Part shown: positions 42,819-52,329 of the stretch, piece by piece | Position numbering within the stretch: position 1 is the first letter of the stretch | Layout: each line of letters opens with the position of its first letter | NCBI RefSeq assembly: GCF_038181555.1 | Contig: NZ_JBBWUA010000016.1 | Location: 1-64,000, forward strand | Direction of reading: 5' to 3' | Length of the DNA stretch: 64,000 nt | DNA from: Desulfitobacterium sp038181555 | GTDB taxonomy: Bacteria > Bacillota > Desulfitobacteriia > Desulfitobacteriales > Desulfitobacteriaceae | Made by a program: the position numbers and the translations under genes | The notes under the pieces: generated by a model | What the model was told of the DNA's origin: nothing | Database searches by the model: none | The model's input: the letters and a program-made list of their open reading frames with translations, nothing else

Positions 42819-44837
42819 ATGCCAAGATATCGGGATTTGACACACACCTCACGGCCTTCGAATGCGCCTCGTGTGGTGGAACCCAAAAACCCATTGCGCA
42901 CATCCGACCCAGGCACTATAGAAATGTATAAAGTTGCGCAAGAGAACAACCTTGAGACAGTTTTTGAACGCTTTGTAGCCCAACAACCCCAATGTGGTTT
43001 TGGCTATAAAGGAATCTGCTGTCGCATTTGCTTAGCTGGACCCTGCCGTGTCAAAGCAGAAGAAGGACCGGCTAGTAGAGGTATCTGTGGAGCTACTGCG
43101 TACACCATTGTCTCCAGAAATCTTGTTCGAATGATTGCGGGGGGAGCAGCATCTCATTCGGAACATGCCAGACACGTACTCCATACTGTTTATGAACTTA
43201 CTGAAGGAAAGGCTAAAGACTATGAAATTAAATCACCGGCCAAACTTCATAAACTAGCAGAAAAACTCGGCATCGAAACGCTAAACAGAGAAGATATGGA
43301 TATTCTTGCTGATGTAGCAGAATTGGCTTATGAAGATTTTGGCAGGTTTAAGGATAAACCAGCGGCTTTTCTAGATTCATTCTTAGTAGAGCAACGCCGT
43401 AACAAATTTAAGCATACAAATATTATGCCTCGTTCCATTGATGGCACGGTGACTGAACTTATGGCTCAAACAGCCCAAGGGGTGGATGCTGACCCTGTTA
43501 ATATAATTTTCGGGGGATTGAAAGGTGCTTTGTCGGATTTGGTGGGAGAATATATTGGCACCAATCTGAGTGACGTATTGTTTGGCATTCCTGAACCCAT
43601 TGTTTCGGAAGCTAACCTTGGGGTTATCCAAAAATCAATGGTTAATATTGCTGTGCACGGTCATAATCCCGTCCTTTCGGAAATGGTGGTCGCTGCTGCA
43701 CGCGAATTAAAGGCTGAGGCCCAAAAAGTAGGTGCAGAAGGGGTTAATATCGTCGGGATCTGCTGTACCGGTAATGAACTTCTCATGCGCGAAGGCGTAT
43801 ATTTAGCTACGTCCTCTGCCTCTCAAGAAATGGCCATTTTGACAGGGGTACTCGATGCCATGGTAGTTGATATCCAATGTATTTACCCATCGTTACAGAA
43901 CCTTGCAGAATGCTATCACACCAAGATAATTACCACAGAAGCTATCATGAAGATTCCGAGCGCACAGCATTTGGCTTTTAACTCGGAAACAGCCATGGAA
44001 GATGCTAAGACTCTGGTCAGAACTGCCATTGAAGCCTATAAATATAGGGATCCGAAGAAAATTACTCTTTCCGGCGTGCGCAATAGCCTAGTCGCAGGAT
44101 TTAGCATTGAAGCACTAACAGATATTTTCTCTAAGATTAATCCAGAACGGCCTTTCTCTGTCCTTACTGACGCTATTTTAAGTGGGCAGATTAAGGGTGT
44201 TGTTCAAATGGCAGGATGTAATAACTTGAAACGCCAACAGGATGAATCTCATGTCAGCATTCTTAAAGAACTAGTGAAGAACGATGTCTTAGTTGTGGCC
44301 ACAGGTTGTTCGGCAGGTGCATTTGCCAAGATGGGCTTAATGAATTCTGAGGCTGTGGAACAATACGCCGGCGCAGGTCTTAAGAGCTTTATTAAACAGC
44401 TTGAAGATGCTAATCCTCAGTTAACTACCGGATTACCGCTTGTTTTCCATCTGGGGTCTTGTGTGGATAATAGCCGTGGTATGGACTTGTTACAAGCAAT
44501 GGCCAAGGAATTAAAAGTGGATACCCCTAAAGTGCCTTTCGCAGCTTCGGCACCTGAGGCTATGCATGAGAAAGCTGTAGCTATTGGAGCTTACTGTGTC
44601 ACCATGGGTATTCCAACACATGTCGGAACTCTGCCCTATCTAGAGGGAAGTGATCTCATTTACGGAATTACAACGCAAATTGCCCATGATGTTTTTGGTG
44701 GTAACTTTATCTTTGAAGTGGATGAGAAAATTGCTGCCCAAAAAATACTAAATGCCCTTGAATACAGAAGCTGGAAACTTAGAATTCATAAACAAACGGC
44801 TGAGAAATACAATACAGCTATCGCCCAAGGGTGGTAA
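42819..44837 (+). CDS. acsA: CO dehydrogenase catalytic subunit (CODH of CODH/ACS)
   Basis: The 672-aa Ni-Fe-S enzyme reduces CO2 to CO for acetyl-CoA synthesis and can oxidise CO. The N-terminal cysteines in QCGFGYKGICCRICLAGPC (about 52-70) build the D- and B-clusters. Downstream Cys/His motifs (VAVHGHNPVLSEM, NIVGICCTGNELLMREG, DIQCIYPS, GCNNLKRQQD, ATGCSAGAFAKMG, HLGSCVDNSR) hold the C-cluster. The length matches the acetogen-type AcsA rather than a stand-alone CooS, and acsB follows by 18 nt. The ATG has GAGGAGG upstream. Confidence 0.95.
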   Translation: MPRYRDLTHTSRPSNAPRVVEPKNPLRTSDPGTIEMYKVAQENNLETVFERFVAQQPQCGFGYKGICCRICLAGPCRVKAEEGPASRGICGATAYTIVSRNLVRMIAGGAASHSEHARHVLHTVYELTEGKAKDYEIKSPAKLHKLAEKLGIETLNREDMDILADVAELAYEDFGRFKDKPAAFLDSFLVEQRRNKFKHTNIMPRSIDGTVTELMAQTAQGVDADPVNIIFGGLKGALSDLVGEYIGTNLSDVLFGIPEPIVSEANLGVIQKSMVNIAVHGHNPVLSEMVVAAARELKAEAQKVGAEGVNIVGICCTGNELLMREGVYLATSSASQEMAILTGVLDAMVVDIQCIYPSLQNLAECYHTKIITTEAIMKIPSAQHLAFNSETAMEDAKTLVRTAIEAYKYRDPKKITLSGVRNSLVAGFSIEALTDIFSKINPERPFSVLTDAILSGQIKGVVQMAGCNNLKRQQDESHVSILKELVKNDVLVVATGCSAGAFAKMGLMNSEAVEQYAGAGLKSFIKQLEDANPQLTTGLPLVFHLGSCVDNSRGMDLLQAMAKELKVDTPKVPFAASAPEAMHEKAVAIGAYCVTMGIPTHVGTLPYLEGSDLIYGITTQIAHDVFGGNFIFEVDEKIAAQKILNALEYRSWKLRIHKQTAEKYNTAIAQGW

Positions 44838-44855
44838 GGAAAGGAGGAAGTATCT

Positions 44856-47036
44856 ATGTCCATGGAGCAAATTTACGCTGATGCAATTAAAGATCCCGCC
44901 AAAGAACCTAAAAAAATACTTCGTAAGGCCTATGATGGTACCATTACGGCTATGAGTTATGCCGAGATTCTTTTGAACCGTGCCATGAAGGATTATGGCC
45001 CAAATCAAACGGTAGGCTATCCGGACACTGCATACCACCTTCCTGTTATTACCTGTCTCTCCGGAGAAAAGGTAACCACACTGGGTGAACTGGTACCGAT
45101 ACTCAATCGTATGCGGAATCAGGTTAAACCTGAATTAACCTTTGCCAACGCACGCCTTTGGGGTGAATCCGTTTTGTATGCTGCAGAGATTATTGAAGTG
45201 ATTCATTATCTATGCAATGACGAACCGAAGGTGGAACCTTGGACTGGTTTTCTAGGCGATCCTATTGTACGGAAACATGGAATTAAGATGGTCGACTGGA
45301 CCATCCCTGGTGAAGCTGTTATCCTAGGACGCGCCAAGGATTCAAAATCTGCCAAGAAGATTGTTGATAACTTAATGGGCAAAGGCTTCATGCTTTTCCT
45401 CTGCGATGAAATCATCGAGCAGCTTCTTGAAGAAAATGCCAAAATTGGCGTAGATTATATTGCCTTTCCCTTAGGAAACTTTACCCAAGTAATTCATGCG
45501 GTGAATTATGCTTTCCGGGCAGGTTTGGCCTTTGGTGGAATCCCAGCCGGACAAAGAGAAGAGCACCGAGACTACCAACGCCGTCGCGTACGGGCTTTTG
45601 TTCTTCAGTTAGGTGAATTGGACGATGTAAAAGTTGCTGCATCGATGGGGGCCATTTTCATGGGCTTCCCGACCATAACGGATCAAGTATTAGATGAAGA
45701 CATGCAGATCCCTGATTGGTATATCTCCGAACCGGATTATGAAAAGATCGTTCCCCTTGCTTTAGAGGTGCGAGGGATTAAGTTGACCAATGTAGAAATC
45801 CCCATCCCGGTAAACTTCGGACCCGCTTTTGAAGGAGAAACCATTCGCAAAGGCGATACTTACGTCGAGTTCGGCGGAGGTAGAACAACCGCCTTCGAAT
45901 TAGTCTCGATGGTTGGTGCGGATGAAGTAGTCGATGGTCAAGTTACAGTTATTGGACCAGAGATTGATACTATTCCTGAAGGTTCCAAGCTTCCTTTGGG
46001 CATTAAGGTAGATATCTTCGGCCGTAAGATGCAGGAGGATTTTGAGGGAGTTCTCGAACGTCGTATTCACTATTTTACCAACTATGGTGAAGGAATTTGG
46101 CACGTGGCTCAACGGGATTTGTGCTGGGTTCGGATTTCTAAGGATGCACGAGCAAAGGGCTTCTTAATGAAGCACATCGGTGAATTGCTTCTTGCGAAAT
46201 TCAAACAAGAATTCCCGGCTATTGTTGACCGGGTTCAGGTCACTATTTTCACTGATCAACAAGCAGTAGAAGAAAACATTGTTAAGGCCAGAGAGCGTTA
46301 TCGTGCACGTGATGCACGCTTAAAGAGCTTAACAGATGAGAACGTCGAAGAATTCTATTCTTGCTTACTTTGTCAATCCTTTGCTCCCAACCATGTCTGT
46401 ATCGTAACGCCAGAACGTGTCGGACTGTGCGGCGCTGTGAGTTGGCTGGATGCTAAGGCAGCTTTCGAAATTACTCCGACCGGTCCTAACCAGCCGATTC
46501 CCAAAGGCCCGGCGATTGATGATTTCAGAGGTATGTGGCAAAGTGTCAATGATTATTTAAGACCTTCTTCGAACAATACCTTAGAAGAAGTCAATCTTTA
46601 CACCTTGATGGATCGTCCCATGACTTCTTGCGGTTGTTTTGAAGCTATTATGGCTATTGTCCCAGAGGCCAATGGTTTGATGATTACCACCCGTGAACAT
46701 AGTGGAATGACACCTTGTGGTATGACCTTCTCGACACTGGCCGGTACTGTCGGTGGTGGTTTGCAGACTCCCGGTTTTATGGGAATCGGGCGCACCTATC
46801 TCACCAGTAAGAAGTTCATTCCTGCTGATGGCGGAATCGCTCGAATTGTTTGGATGCCGAAAGAGCTCAAGGAGTTTTTGCGTGAAGATTTTGTAGCTCG
46901 TTGTGTTGAAGAAGGCTTAGGCGAAGAGTTTATTGATCAAATCGCTGATGAAACTGTTGGCATAACGGTAGAAGAGATTATTCCTTTCCTTGAAGAGAAC
47001 GGACATCCCTGCTTTAATCTAGATCCATTAATGTAG
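44856..47036 (+). CDS. acsB: Acetyl-CoA synthase (CO-methylating) subunit AcsB
   Basis: The 726-aa AcsB joins CO, a methyl group from the corrinoid protein and CoA at its Ni-Ni-[4Fe-4S] A-cluster. The A-cluster residues are visible in SCLLCQSFAPNHVC, RVGLCGAV and SCGCFEAI, where Cys-Gly-Cys holds the distal nickel. The N-terminal domain forms the CO tunnel and contacts AcsA. The length agrees with the bacterial enzyme (about 730 aa). The ATG follows AAAGGAGGAA. The 73-bp gap to acsC contains GAGACAGAGC and GCTCTGTCTC arms, a possible processing hairpin. Confidence 0.96.
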   Translation: MSMEQIYADAIKDPAKEPKKILRKAYDGTITAMSYAEILLNRAMKDYGPNQTVGYPDTAYHLPVITCLSGEKVTTLGELVPILNRMRNQVKPELTFANARLWGESVLYAAEIIEVIHYLCNDEPKVEPWTGFLGDPIVRKHGIKMVDWTIPGEAVILGRAKDSKSAKKIVDNLMGKGFMLFLCDEIIEQLLEENAKIGVDYIAFPLGNFTQVIHAVNYAFRAGLAFGGIPAGQREEHRDYQRRRVRAFVLQLGELDDVKVAASMGAIFMGFPTITDQVLDEDMQIPDWYISEPDYEKIVPLALEVRGIKLTNVEIPIPVNFGPAFEGETIRKGDTYVEFGGGRTTAFELVSMVGADEVVDGQVTVIGPEIDTIPEGSKLPLGIKVDIFGRKMQEDFEGVLERRIHYFTNYGEGIWHVAQRDLCWVRISKDARAKGFLMKHIGELLLAKFKQEFPAIVDRVQVTIFTDQQAVEENIVKARERYRARDARLKSLTDENVEEFYSCLLCQSFAPNHVCIVTPERVGLCGAVSWLDAKAAFEITPTGPNQPIPKGPAIDDFRGMWQSVNDYLRPSSNNTLEEVNLYTLMDRPMTSCGCFEAIMAIVPEANGLMITTREHSGMTPCGMTFSTLAGTVGGGLQTPGFMGIGRTYLTSKKFIPADGGIARIVWMPKELKEFLREDFVARCVEEGLGEEFIDQIADETVGITVEEIIPFLEENGHPCFNLDPLM

Positions 47037-47109
47037 TTTTGATTACTAATGCGGAGACAGAGCAAGCGGCTCTGTCTCCAGATAAAAACATTGGAAAGGG
47101 GTTAATGTT

Positions 47110-48432
47110 ATGGCCTTAACCGGTTTAGAAATTTATAAACAACTCCCTAAAAAGAACTGTGGCGAATGCGGTACGCCAACTTGTCTCGCTTTCGCGATGG
47201 CGTTGGCTTCCGGGAAAGGATCACTTGACGCTTGTCCTTACGTGACCGATGAAGCTCGTGAGAATTTAGATTCTGCTTCTGCGCCTCCGATAAAAGCAAT
47301 AAAATTCGGTAATGGTTCGATACTTGGCGATGAAACGGTTCTGTTCCGCCATGATAAGACTTTCTATCATCCAACAACCCTTCTTATTGAGATTTCTGAT
47401 GCCCTATCTGATGAGGAAATCCAAGCTAAACTTGATGAAATCAATGGCTTGGAGTTTGATCGGGTCGGTCTCCATTACTCCATCGATGGAGTGGCTATCT
47501 TGGAAGCATCGGGTGATCCGGATCGCTTTGCCAAGGTGGTTGCTAAAGTTGCCGCTGGAACAGAGCGCTCACTACTCCTATTAAGTGAGAATGTAGACGC
47601 TTTGAAAGCGGCATTACCTAGTGTAGCAGCTCGTAAACCCCTGATTGGATCAGCTACGGAAGCTAACTACGAGTCCGTCGTTAATCTTGCCAAGGAGCAT
47701 AGTGTGCCTGTCATTATTAAGGCCGAAGGAATGGAAGCCTTAAACACATTAGTAGAAAATGCTCAAAAACTTGGCTATAAGGAGTTTGTTTTGGATCCCG
47801 GGTCGCGGAACCCGAGTCAAACTCTTGCCAATCTTACTCATTTACGTCGCTTAGCTATTAAAAAGAAATATCGCCCCTTTGGCTATCCCGTGATTGCCTT
47901 CACCGCAAAAGCCGACCCTTTGGCTGAGATAGCTGAAGCCTCGGTTTATGTGTCCAAGTACGCCAGTGCCGTCGTTTTAAAAGCCTCTGCCAAGGCTCAT
48001 ATCCTACCCCTAATGACCTTACGTCAGAATCTATACACAGATCCACAAAAACCAATCCAAGTGGAACCCATTTTACACACTGTGGGCGACGTCAATGAAA
48101 ACTCTCCTGTTTATATTACAACCAACTTCTCCTTAACTTATTACAGTGTAGAAGGTGAAGTCGAAGCTAGTAAAATACCTAGCTATATACTCCCCATCGA
48201 TACCGATGGAACTTCCGTCCTAACAGCTTATGCGGCAGGTAAATATGAACCGGAAAAAATTGCCGATGCCCTGGCCAAGAGTGGAGTTGCTGAGAAAGTA
48301 AATCATCGTAACTTAATCATTCCCGGCTATGTAGCGGTCATCTCCGGAAAGCTTCAAGAAGTATCCGGATGGAAAGTCATTGTTGGACCACGGGATTCCA
48401 GTGGTATCATTTCCTTTACCCGGGCTATGTAA
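47110..48432 (+). CDS. acsC: Corrinoid iron-sulfur protein large subunit AcsC
   Basis: The 440-aa subunit carries the methyl group on its cobamide between AcsE and AcsB. The N-terminal [4Fe-4S] domain has CGECGTPTCLAFAMALASG and a fourth Cys in DACPYV (about residues 17-42), a TIM barrel follows (about 60-320), and the C-terminal Rossmann-like domain (about 330-440) binds the corrinoid. It pairs with AcsD. It precedes acsV by 32 nt. Confidence 0.95.
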   Translation: MALTGLEIYKQLPKKNCGECGTPTCLAFAMALASGKGSLDACPYVTDEARENLDSASAPPIKAIKFGNGSILGDETVLFRHDKTFYHPTTLLIEISDALSDEEIQAKLDEINGLEFDRVGLHYSIDGVAILEASGDPDRFAKVVAKVAAGTERSLLLLSENVDALKAALPSVAARKPLIGSATEANYESVVNLAKEHSVPVIIKAEGMEALNTLVENAQKLGYKEFVLDPGSRNPSQTLANLTHLRRLAIKKKYRPFGYPVIAFTAKADPLAEIAEASVYVSKYASAVVLKASAKAHILPLMTLRQNLYTDPQKPIQVEPILHTVGDVNENSPVYITTNFSLTYYSVEGEVEASKIPSYILPIDTDGTSVLTAYAAGKYEPEKIADALAKSGVAEKVNHRNLIIPGYVAVISGKLQEVSGWKVIVGPRDSSGIISFTRAM

Positions 48433-48464
48433 GATATTACAGCAGAGGGGGGAGGAGAGACATC

Positions 48465-50381
48465 ATGAAGTACCAAGTAAAATTCTTACCAGATGATATA
48501 TTAATTGAGGTAGAAAAGGGAACCTCCCTGCTCAAGACTGCTTCTCAAGCGGGAATCTATATTAAATCCAGTTGTGGCGGTGACGGAGCCTGTGGTTCTT
48601 GTAAGGTCATCGTGCTTTCGGGAGAAGTAAAATGCGAACGGACCGGAAATCTTTCGCCAGATCAACTTAGTCGTGGGGTACGCTTAAGCTGTCACACCTT
48701 TGTTGAAGGGGATATTACCGTTGAAGTCCCTCCGGAATCGCGTCTGCAAGCTCACCAAGTCCTCCTGGAGGATGCCAATAATTCATCCTTAGTCCAGGAA
48801 ACTGAGAAGGATCTGATCGCCTTATATGGCTTTCAACCCTTAGCTTGCAAAGTCAATCTTCAATGTACAGAACCTACCCTTACGGATAATGCCAGCGACT
48901 GGGCCCGTTTGTCCCTGGAGTTAAAGCGAGCTCTGCCAGTCGACAAGCCTTTGGGTATATCACTCTCGGTCTTGCAGACCCTGCCCGAGGTATTGCGTCA
49001 AGCACACTGGGATCTGTCCGTTACATTAACAGATTTGGAGTCGGGTTACACGGTTCTGCGGGTTGAACCAGCAAATACTCGACCGGTCTATGGTATTGCT
49101 ATTGATATTGGCACGACGACTGTTGTTGTCTACTTAGTCGATCTGGTCACAGGCAAAATCGTTGATAAGCAAGGATCTTACAACAAGCAAGCGCAATATG
49201 GTGATGATGTTATCTCGCGCATAGTCTATGCTGTGGACGCCCCTGAAAATCTAAAGGAAATCCAAAATGCCGTTGTGGGTACCCTCAATGTACTAATTGA
49301 CGACATTCTTAAACGGCAGGAACTTCAGCCTCAGGATATTGCCGCGGCCATGGTAGCGGGTAACACAACCATGTCACAGCTCTTCTTAGGTATTGATCCG
49401 CGGTATATTCGCCTAGAGCCCTATATTCCCACCATGAATGCCATACCAGCAGCACAAGCAAGGGAGATAGGACTAAGACTTCATCCTGAGGCTCTGGTTC
49501 ATAGCTTTCCTTCCGTAGCTAGCTATGTTGGGGGGGATATTGTTTCCGGTACCTTAGCCACTGATTTGGCGAACTCAGAAGAGATCATCTTATTTATCGA
49601 TATCGGAACCAATGGAGAAATTGTCCTTGGCAACCATGATTGGCTTGTTTCTTGTGCATGTTCGGCAGGACCTTGTTTTGAAGGGGGAGGAATCCTCTTT
49701 GGTATGAGAGCTATGCCCGGCGCAATCGAACGAGTAGACATTGATTCTGAATCACTTGAGGTGAAATTAAAAGTTATTGGCAAGATCCCCCCGATAGGGA
49801 TCTGCGGTTCTGGATTAGTTGATTGTTTAGCTAAGCTGCGCAAGGCAGGAATCATTGACCGGGCTGGCAATTTTCAACTGGAGCATCCTTCACAATCGCG
49901 GCGGATTCGTTCCACAGCCGATGATAAGGAATTTGTCTTAGCTTGGGCTCACCAAGCGGGGGGCGACAAGGATGTTGTCATTACCGAAAATGATGTTAAA
50001 AATCTTATTCGGGCTAAAGGAGCGATTTATGCAGGGATTCGTTCTTTGATGCAAGCGGTAGCGATTGAAATCGATATGATTGACAGAATTGTCATTGGCG
50101 GCGGGTTCGGCAATTATCTGAACATCCACGATTCGGTGGAAATCGGTCTGCTTCCTGATCTACCTCAAGAAAAATTCGAGTTTATTGGCAATTCATCAGT
50201 GAAGGGGGCGCGTCTGGCCCTGCTTTCACAAAGAGCATGGAATGAGGCTTTGGAGCTTGCCCGCAAGATGACCTATATCGAGCTTTCGGTGGGAACTACG
50301 TTTATGGATGAGTTTGTTTCTGCTTTATTCCTACCCCACACCGACCTATCCTTATTTCCATCCGTTGAAGGAAGAGTTTAG
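48465..50381 (+). CDS. acsV: Reductive activator of corrinoid protein (RACo)
   Basis: The 638-aa RACo uses ATP to drive electrons uphill and reduce inactive Co(II) corrinoid on AcsCD back to Co(I). The N-terminal [2Fe-2S] ferredoxin domain has SSCGGDGACGSCKVIV with a later Cys (about 33-48 and 78). The C-terminal ASKHA ATPase shows GIAIDIGTTTVVVYL, FIDIGTNGEIVLG and VIGGGFGNYL. ATG 48465 has GGAGGAGAG upstream; an in-frame extension to 48369 overlaps acsC and is not used. Gene order acsC-acsV supports the role. Confidence 0.94.
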   Translation: MKYQVKFLPDDILIEVEKGTSLLKTASQAGIYIKSSCGGDGACGSCKVIVLSGEVKCERTGNLSPDQLSRGVRLSCHTFVEGDITVEVPPESRLQAHQVLLEDANNSSLVQETEKDLIALYGFQPLACKVNLQCTEPTLTDNASDWARLSLELKRALPVDKPLGISLSVLQTLPEVLRQAHWDLSVTLTDLESGYTVLRVEPANTRPVYGIAIDIGTTTVVVYLVDLVTGKIVDKQGSYNKQAQYGDDVISRIVYAVDAPENLKEIQNAVVGTLNVLIDDILKRQELQPQDIAAAMVAGNTTMSQLFLGIDPRYIRLEPYIPTMNAIPAAQAREIGLRLHPEALVHSFPSVASYVGGDIVSGTLATDLANSEEIILFIDIGTNGEIVLGNHDWLVSCACSAGPCFEGGGILFGMRAMPGAIERVDIDSESLEVKLKVIGKIPPIGICGSGLVDCLAKLRKAGIIDRAGNFQLEHPSQSRRIRSTADDKEFVLAWAHQAGGDKDVVITENDVKNLIRAKGAIYAGIRSLMQAVAIEIDMIDRIVIGGGFGNYLNIHDSVEIGLLPDLPQEKFEFIGNSSVKGARLALLSQRAWNEALELARKMTYIELSVGTTFMDEFVSALFLPHTDLSLFPSVEGRV

Positions 50382-50402
50382 AAAGCATTGGAGGGAAGAA
50401 TC

Positions 50403-51158
50403 GTGACAAAATATGTTGCCGTCGCAGGTAAGGGCGGAGTAGGTAAAACAACCTTCACAGCACTTTTACTTCGACAAATGGTGAAAGAACTTCAGGGAAA
50501 AACTATTCTCGCTGTAGATGCAGATCCCAATGCTAATTTGAATGAAGCTCTTGGTTTAGAAGTTACAGCAACTATTTCCGAGTTATTGGAGGATTCCAAG
50601 AACCCCAAAGCTATTCCCACTGGTATGCCTAAAGACGTATTCATCGAATACAAGCTACAACAAAGTCTCATTGAATCCAAAGATATCGATCTGCTGGTTA
50701 TGGGGGGGCCACAAGGTCCTGGCTGCTATTGCTATCCTAATGATTTGCTGAGAAAATATCTTGAAACGCTGGGAAACAACTATGATTTTGTTATAGTTGA
50801 CACAGAAGCAGGGCTTGAGCATATCAGTCGGAGAACGATTCCCCGAATCGATCTAATGTTCGTCATCAGCGATTCATCTGCGCGTGGAATCCGTTCAGCC
50901 GGACGAGTCAACGATTTGATTAACGGATTGCGTTCGGCTGTGAATGAGGTATTTCTTGTGGTCACTAAAACCACAGAGGGAAGCTTGGATTCACTCCAAA
51001 AAGAAATTGACAAGACCGGACTTCGGTTAATTGGGGATATTCCCCTGGATTCTATGGTTGTTACCCACGATTTAGAGGGTAGTCCCCTCTATACTTTGCC
51101 GGACGATTCCCTTGCCGTGCAAGCCGTCCAAAAAATCTTAATCAAAACCCTAAAATAG
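50403..51158 (+). CDS. acsF: Second CooC-like ATPase (AcsF), ACS maturation
   Basis: This 251-aa P-loop ATPase is related to the first gene of the operon: deviant Walker A GKGGVGKTT near the start, ADPNANLNEALG switch, and Cys-Tyr-Cys in GPGCYCYPNDLLR. It is often named AcsF and thought to help assemble nickel in acetyl-CoA synthase, while cooC serves CODH; the exact split is not settled. GTG 50403 is chosen because GGAGGG lies 9 nt upstream. Confidence 0.9.
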   Translation: MTKYVAVAGKGGVGKTTFTALLLRQMVKELQGKTILAVDADPNANLNEALGLEVTATISELLEDSKNPKAIPTGMPKDVFIEYKLQQSLIESKDIDLLVMGGPQGPGCYCYPNDLLRKYLETLGNNYDFVIVDTEAGLEHISRRTIPRIDLMFVISDSSARGIRSAGRVNDLINGLRSAVNEVFLVVTKTTEGSLDSLQKEIDKTGLRLIGDIPLDSMVVTHDLEGSPLYTLPDDSLAVQAVQKILIKTLK

Positions 51159-51181
51159 AACTAGAGAGGAGAGAGGTTCAT

Positions 51182-52147
51182 ATGGCCGTTGCTCTCATTA
51201 AAGAAAGATATCAAAATAAAGTTGGAGAAGTTATCCTCGGCGCAACCGCTACTGAAGGGGGTACACGTACTTCAGTTATTAAAGTCGGCGGAGACGCAGC
51301 TCTACCATTTCTTCATTTCGAAGGAAAGATTGATAACCGAGCAGTTATTGCAATGGAAGTTACAGATATTCCTCCTGCATGGAACGATATCGTCAAAAGT
51401 CAATTCGGAGATGTGATCAATGATCCTGTGGCTTGGGCAAAGAAATGTGTTGAAGAATACCATGCCGATATGATCTATTTAAAACTTATCGGGGCTAATC
51501 CAGAAGGGGAAAATCGTAGTTCTGAAGAGTGCGCCAAAGTAGTAAAGGATGTTTTAGCAGCTGTGGGAGTTCCCCTCATCGTAGCCGGTTGTGAGGATCC
51601 GGAAAAGGACAACGAACTCATGGCTGCCATAGCCGAAGCTACTGCAGGTGAAAACCTTCTGATTGGTATTGCCGAGCAAGATAATTACAAGTCCATTGCG
51701 GCAGCAGCCATGGTGCATAAACATAATGTTATTGCTCGTTCGCCATTAGATATCAATATTTGTAAACAGCTCAATATCTTGATCTCAGAAATGGGATTGC
51801 CTTTGAATCGTATTGTTATTGACCCCATGATTGGTGGGTTAGGCTATGGTATCGAATATGCCTATTCCATTATGGAAAGAGCACGTCTGGGTGCCTTAGC
51901 TAATGATAAAATGCTCTCAATGCCTATGATATGTACTGTGGGCTATGAAGCCAATCGTGCTAAAGAAGCTAATGCTGCCGAAGACGAGTTCCCAGGTTGG
52001 GGTGATCTTAATGAGCGCGCGATTCTTTGGGAGACCTTAACTGCTACAGCTCTTCTCCAAGTCGGTGCGAGCATTCTTTTAATGAGAAATCCTGCTGCGG
52101 TTAGACTCGTCCAGCAGAATATCAGTGATCTGATGGAAGGCGCATAA
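51182..52147 (+). CDS. acsD: Corrinoid iron-sulfur protein small subunit AcsD
   Basis: The 321-aa TIM-barrel subunit binds AcsC and caps the corrinoid. Motifs seen are VILGATATEGGTRTSVIKVGG at the start, ADMIYLKLIGANPEGENRS in the middle, VIARSPLDINICKQLNILI and RIVIDPMIGGLGYGIEYAYS. The ATG follows GAGAGGAGAGAGG at a spacing of 7. It is 23 nt downstream of acsF. A 182-nt gap with a hairpin separates it from acsE. Confidence 0.95.
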   Translation: MAVALIKERYQNKVGEVILGATATEGGTRTSVIKVGGDAALPFLHFEGKIDNRAVIAMEVTDIPPAWNDIVKSQFGDVINDPVAWAKKCVEEYHADMIYLKLIGANPEGENRSSEECAKVVKDVLAAVGVPLIVAGCEDPEKDNELMAAIAEATAGENLLIGIAEQDNYKSIAAAAMVHKHNVIARSPLDINICKQLNILISEMGLPLNRIVIDPMIGGLGYGIEYAYSIMERARLGALANDKMLSMPMICTVGYEANRAKEANAAEDEFPGWGDLNERAILWETLTATALLQVGASILLMRNPAAVRLVQQNISDLMEGA

Positions 52148-52156
52148 CACGTAGAC

Positions 52157-52189
52157 TTTAAAGTAAACCCGGCTTCGCCGAGCTTTAAA
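52157..52189 (+). other. Hairpin in the acsD-acsE gap
   Basis: The outer arms TTTAAAG / CTTTAAA and the inner CGGC-TTC-GCCG form a stem-loop just after acsD. It has no strong U tract (AAAAGAGC follows), so an mRNA-stabilising or processing element is more likely than a full terminator. The remainder of the gap has another G/C-rich patch (52190-52230) and no ORF. Confidence 0.5.
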
Positions 52190-52329
52190 AGAGCGCGTGC
52201 AGTTGAGGCGAGGCCGTTGGTTGCTCTTATACTGGAGGATAGTATGCAACGAGGCTATACTTTCTGAAAGTACAAAATTATATCCCTAGAGGGTACCTTT
52301 AGGCTGTAAAAAGAAAGGACGTGGATCAA

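Noticed and set aside
48369..48464. N-terminal extension of acsV overlapping acsC
   Set aside because: The translated extension (HCWTTGFQWYHF) is unlike any ferredoxin start and overlaps acsC; GGAGGAGAG marks ATG 48465.
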